Positions 61,502-64,000 of a stretch of DNA of 64,000 nt are shown one piece after another. The notes under the pieces were generated by a model. The model saw only the letters and a list, made by a program, of their open reading frames with translations, did no database searches and was not told the origin of the DNA. The translations under genes and the position numbers were made by a program. How positions within the stretch are numbered: the first letter of the stretch is position 1; the number at the start of each line of letters is the position of its first letter. The stretch comes from JAGOBP01 sp964550855 (lineage in GTDB: Bacteria; Chloroflexota; Anaerolineae; Fen-1058): the NCBI GenBank assembly GCA_964550855.1, contig CAZKBQ010000017.1:17328-81327 (forward strand), read 5' to 3'.

Positions 61502-62398
61502 TCACGCCAGGAACAGCAGCCCCACGCCGCTCAGCGCGACCAGCGTGCCGATCACGGTCTGCCAGCCGAAGCGCTCTTTGTAGACGAAGTAGCCGATCGG
61601 CAGCAGGAAGACCGGCGGCAGCGCCGTCAACGTGCTGGCCACACCAATCGCCGTATGTTGAATCGCCAGCAAAGAGGCAGACACGCCCAGCACCGGCCCG
61701 AACAGCCCGCCCAGCATCAACAGCCTGAGCGCCGATCGATGATCGCGCAACGCTTGCAGGGTCGGCGCAGCCTGTCGCTGCGCGAAGGTGACGAGCCACA
61801 GCGCGACAGCCGCGGCTGACATGCGAATGGCGTTGCCGGCGAATGGCGAAAAATCGCCGCGCATGCCCGGGCGCGCCAGCACCAATCCCAGTCCCTGTCC
61901 TGCCGCCGCCGTCAACCCGAAGACGATGCCGCTCAACGGCATGCCCTGCCGCGCTGTACCGTTGGCGGGGCGTGCCGCCACCACCCACGCGATCCCGATC
62001 AACGTCACCGCCATGCCGGCAATCTGTCCCGGCCGCAGCGTTTCACCAAAGATCAGCCACGCCGCCACGGCGCTGATCGCGGGCGCCAGACTCATCAGCA
62101 ACATGCTCAAGCGCGGACCGATGAGAGCGTAAGCGCGAAACAAAAATTGATCGCCCAAAGCCAGCCCGATCACGCCCGACAATCCCAGCCAGGCCCAGCG
62201 ATCGAGCCCGGCGTCGATGGGCAGCGGCCGACTGAAGAGCACAAGATTGATCACGGCCAGATAACTCAGGGCGATGATCAACCGCGCCCGATTGGTGTTC
62301 AGCGCCCCGATCTGCCGGCTGGCCTGCGTCAGGATCACGGCCGAGATGGAAAAGCACAACGACGTGAACAGCGCGGCAAATTCGCCAAGGTAGTTCAT
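61502..62398 (-). CDS. EamA/DMT-family transporter
   Basis: 298 aa from the ATG at 62398, which begins the first helix (MNYLGEFAALFTSLCFS); a start at 62452 would add 18 unlikely residues. Ten hydrophobic helices form two EamA repeats of five (first about 1-135, second about 150-298), each ending in the usual GxxLxxxxxxxxGxxxxxR-like turn (LIFGETLRPGQIAGMAVTLIG; LSGVGLLFLA at the end). Members export or import small metabolites; substrate unknown. First gene of an operon with the two split-barrel genes. Confidence 0.88.
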   Translation of the reverse strand: MNYLGEFAALFTSLCFSISAVILTQASRQIGALNTNRARLIIALSYLAVINLVLFSRPLPIDAGLDRWAWLGLSGVIGLALGDQFLFRAYALIGPRLSMLLMSLAPAISAVAAWLIFGETLRPGQIAGMAVTLIGIAWVVAARPANGTARQGMPLSGIVFGLTAAAGQGLGLVLARPGMRGDFSPFAGNAIRMSAAAVALWLVTFAQRQAAPTLQALRDHRSALRLLMLGGLFGPVLGVSASLLAIQHTAIGVASTLTALPPVFLLPIGYFVYKERFGWQTVIGTLVALSGVGLLFLA

Positions 62399-62536
62399 GC
62401 GCGAGTGGTCTGGTGGAATCGAGTTGATCGTGGACAGAGGCGAGAGGGGCAAATGGCATAAGCATTTACCCGTAGGCGGTTTTGGGGCCGATCAGCCTCA
62501 CCGGCCCGGTCGGGCATCAAACAGGCTTCAATCTCT

Positions 62537-62869
62537 CTAGCCTGCGCCTCTTTCCGCGCGGAGCTCATAGTGCTGCGAGCGAGCGTCGAAGTGGGCGAGC
62601 ACGGCGCGCGCCTTCGGCGGCACTACCGCCACTTCGTAATCATCGCCCGCGAATTCGCGGACAGCCTCCAACGAGTCGAACCGCATGATCGTGACGAACT
62701 CAACTTCGGCGCCCGCTGCCGCGGCCACATCGCGGCGCAGCAGTTGAATGCCGTGGAAGCCGGCGATGCGGCGATTCTCGATGCCGACGAAGATTTCTTC
62801 TTTGAGCAGCGCCTCGTAAACGTCGGCGTTGTCAGGCGTCGTCCAGCCGTGCCAGATGCGGATGATCAT
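62537..62869 (-). CDS. Antibiotic biosynthesis monooxygenase-like small protein
   Basis: 110 aa from the ATG at 62869, behind GGGAGATCAACCC; the open frame upstream belongs to the antisense of the VOC gene. The dimeric alpha-beta barrel is indicated by MIIRIWHGWTTPDN, the GFHGIQLLRRD strand and FVTIMRFDSLEAVREFAG. Most members are of unknown function; some are haem- or quinol-handling monooxygenases. Linked to the VOC gene (43 bases). Confidence 0.8.
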   Translation of the reverse strand: MIIRIWHGWTTPDNADVYEALLKEEIFVGIENRRIAGFHGIQLLRRDVAAAAGAEVEFVTIMRFDSLEAVREFAGDDYEVAVVPPKARAVLAHFDARSQHYELRAERGAG

Positions 62870-62912
62870 GGGTTGATCTCCCTTCTTGGAAATTAGCGTT
62901 CGCAATCTGTCG

Positions 62913-63380
62913 TTAGATAGCCCCCGCGATAAACTCACGCGGCATGCCCGTCTTTTCGGCGATGCGTTCGATCGACCAGCCTTGCAGGTAAAACCGCCGC
63001 ACGGTGATGTCCAGCGGTTCGCCGATTTCAATGATGTGCCCATCCGGATCATACAGGCGCATGGCGCGTTGGCCCCAGGGCTGTTCTCGAATCCCCTCGA
63101 TAAACTCCACGCCCGCCGCCTGCAACCGCTGATAGATCGACTCGATGTCATCCGCGTCAAAATACAGTTCGCCGTTGTGGGCCTTTGTTGTTATCGGATA
63201 CTTGGCCGCATCGCCCAGCAAAGACTGGAAGTGTGACTTGAGATGAATGGTGAAGTCGCCTTCAAAAGCCACATCCACGCCAAAATCGAATTTGACCTTT
63301 TGCTCGAGGAGTTGTTCGTAGAACTGCCGGGAGCGGGCCATGTCCTCGACGACAATCAGGGGCGAGATGAATTTCAACAC
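62913..63380 (-). CDS. VOC-family (glyoxalase/bleomycin resistance-like) protein
   Basis: 155 aa. Two beta-alpha-beta-beta-beta modules: LKFISPLIVVEDMARSRQFYEQLLEQKVKFDF with the typical DMARSRxFYExLL, and GELYFDADDIESIYQRLQAAGVEFI with WGQRAMRLYDPDGHIIEIGEP (key part YDPDGHIIEIGEP, final metal Glu). The C-terminal about 25 residues (GWSIERIAEKTGMPREFI) look like a small helix-turn-helix, an unusual addition. Substrate unknown. Confidence 0.87.
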   Translation of the reverse strand: MLKFISPLIVVEDMARSRQFYEQLLEQKVKFDFGVDVAFEGDFTIHLKSHFQSLLGDAAKYPITTKAHNGELYFDADDIESIYQRLQAAGVEFIEGIREQPWGQRAMRLYDPDGHIIEIGEPLDITVRRFYLQGWSIERIAEKTGMPREFIAGAI

Positions 63381-63464
63381 GCCAGCCTCATTCGTTAATT
63401 CGTTTCAACAATCCGCTGAACGCCACATCCGCTTCTCGGCTTCGACAGTGGGGTAGAGCGTACA

Positions 63465-63746
63465 TTACGTGATGGTGAAGTACTTTTCTCTCACCAAAAT
63501 TGAGCGACTCACAAGAACCTTGTCAATTCCACTGACACATTCTTTTGACTCTCGGCTATAGACTTTTGCGTATTCAGAAGTATTGGGATTTTCGATAGCA
63601 TATTTTACAAGTGCGTAGGTCATAACATCTTCAGGTACTCCCCAGAATTCTGCTATGTCGCCCAGATCAGAACAATCAATCCATTGTTGGCGCGATAGGC
63701 TTGCCTTGATTCGTTTTTTTAGTGCGGTCCAATTCTGTTCTATTAT
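63465..63746 (-). pseudogene. 5'-truncated gene of unknown function beside the IS remnant
   Basis: The frame encodes 93 residues to a TAA at 63465 but has no start codon near its 5' end; it opens directly at the edge of the IS-like element (63751). Visible parts are NWTALKKRIKASLSRQQWID, FWGVPEDVMTYALVKYAIEN and YSRESKECVSGIDKVL. An internal ATG (63623) would give only 52 residues. The DNA is much richer in A+T than its surroundings, which suggests transfer. I do not recognise the family; the WGVPEDVMTYAL part recalls small toxin-antitoxin or regulator proteins, but weakly. Confidence 0.5.
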
Positions 63747-63980
63747 TCAGGTTAACCAAAGTTGCTTGACACGCAGACCGGCGGCGTGAAAGAAACTGAG
63801 CAAAAGATCAGGACGCCGCCGCAACCGCTGAAAGCCTCGATCCAGGCCGGTGCGAATTTCGGTCTTAGTATTGGGCCGCGCATTCTTGAGATGCTGTTTG
63901 ACGTTGCCATGACAGTATTCTTCAGGATTGAGTTCAGGTGCATAAGGGAGGGAAGGACCAGTCGCTGACTGACCCCGCAT
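63747..63980 (-). pseudogene. C-terminal fragment of an IS630-family transposase
   Basis: 77 codons. LPYAPELNPEEYCHGNVKQHLKNA is the conserved end of the DDE domain (key part YAPELNPEE, containing the last catalytic acid). The first about 270 residues of a normal IS630 transposase are missing and a stop codon lies just upstream, so the protein is dead unless supplied by another frame outside the window. Confidence 0.8.
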
Positions 63981-64000
63981 TTTAGTCTACTCAGCTTAAC
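63751..64000. mobile_element. IS630-like remnant, possibly a deleted (MITE-like) copy
   Basis: The left end GTTAACCAAAGTTG (63751) and the inverted right end GTTAAGCTGAGTAG (64000) agree at 11 of the first 17 positions, including GTTAA. Between them lies only the C-terminal piece of a transposase. The window ends exactly at the presumed right end, so the boundary cannot be confirmed. Confidence 0.55.

Noticed and set aside
1..64000. tRNA or rRNA genes
   Set aside because: I scanned all gaps between genes for a T-loop with CCA-end context and for rRNA words and found none; a covariance search would be decisive.

Overview
The window is 64 kb of GC-rich bacterial DNA from a draft assembly; one run of 100 N at 5552-5651 is a scaffold gap. 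It carries about 46 protein genes and no rRNA or tRNA that I could recognise. Several traits suggest a member of the Chloroflexota (Anaerolineae-like): very large secreted proteins with thrombospondin type 3, FG-GAP and DUF11-type repeats; Thr-Pro-rich linkers in membrane proteins; a DUF5667-like partner of an ECF sigma factor; tungsten-type aldehyde ferredoxin oxidoreductase; and many lone ArnT/PMT-like glycosyltransferases. This placement is inference, not proof.

Layout. 1-5239 (minus): moxR, a DUF58 gene and two BatA-like VWA genes form one stress/chaperone-type cluster, followed by an LCP-family gene cut by the window edge. 5267-5870 is a tandem array of 115-bp palindromic units containing the assembly gap. 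5886-14226 holds an HtrA-like protease, a 64-aa membrane protein, two polytopic glycosyltransferases, scpA, vanZ-like and a GT4 glycosyltransferase. 14462-24908 (plus) is metabolic: aldehyde ferredoxin oxidoreductase, DinB-like, muramidase, dihydropyrimidinase, PEBP lipoprotein, class III aminotransferase, an ArsR-type regulator, a small protein with a strong terminator, and a carotenoid isomerase/retinol saturase-like oxidoreductase. 25041-45052 (minus) is a cell-surface block: a 3362-aa and an 1840-aa secreted protein, an ECF sigma factor with its DUF5667-like partner, and a 700-aa DUF11 protein. 45357-64000 is housekeeping and lipid-related: aldolase, GNAT, proB, malic enzyme-phosphotransacetylase, a ceramidase-like CREST protein with a glycosyltransferase, a pseudouridine synthase, a DsbA/FrnE oxidoreductase, cmk, plsC, a DUF512 radical-SAM protein, glmS, two FMN split-barrel proteins, an EamA exporter, small monooxygenase and VOC proteins, and at the right edge an AT-rich truncated gene beside an IS630-like remnant.

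Points of interest. (1) The FrnE gene has an in-frame TGA exactly where the first Cys of the CPWC motif belongs, followed at the right distance by a small hairpin with a G-first apical loop: a candidate selenoprotein (UPWC). (2) The glmS leader contains a glmS ribozyme core with a two-hairpin insertion. (3) The ECF sigma operon and the DUF11 gene share the same promoter sequence and spacing, so a small autoregulated surface regulon can be proposed. (4) The three big secreted proteins end in the same nine-residue pattern, xL(Y/F)LP(L/T)xxR, a possible sorting tag. (5) Degenerate repeats with a strict 7-bp period, in many unrelated sequences, sit in gene leaders, gene ends and even inside coding regions.
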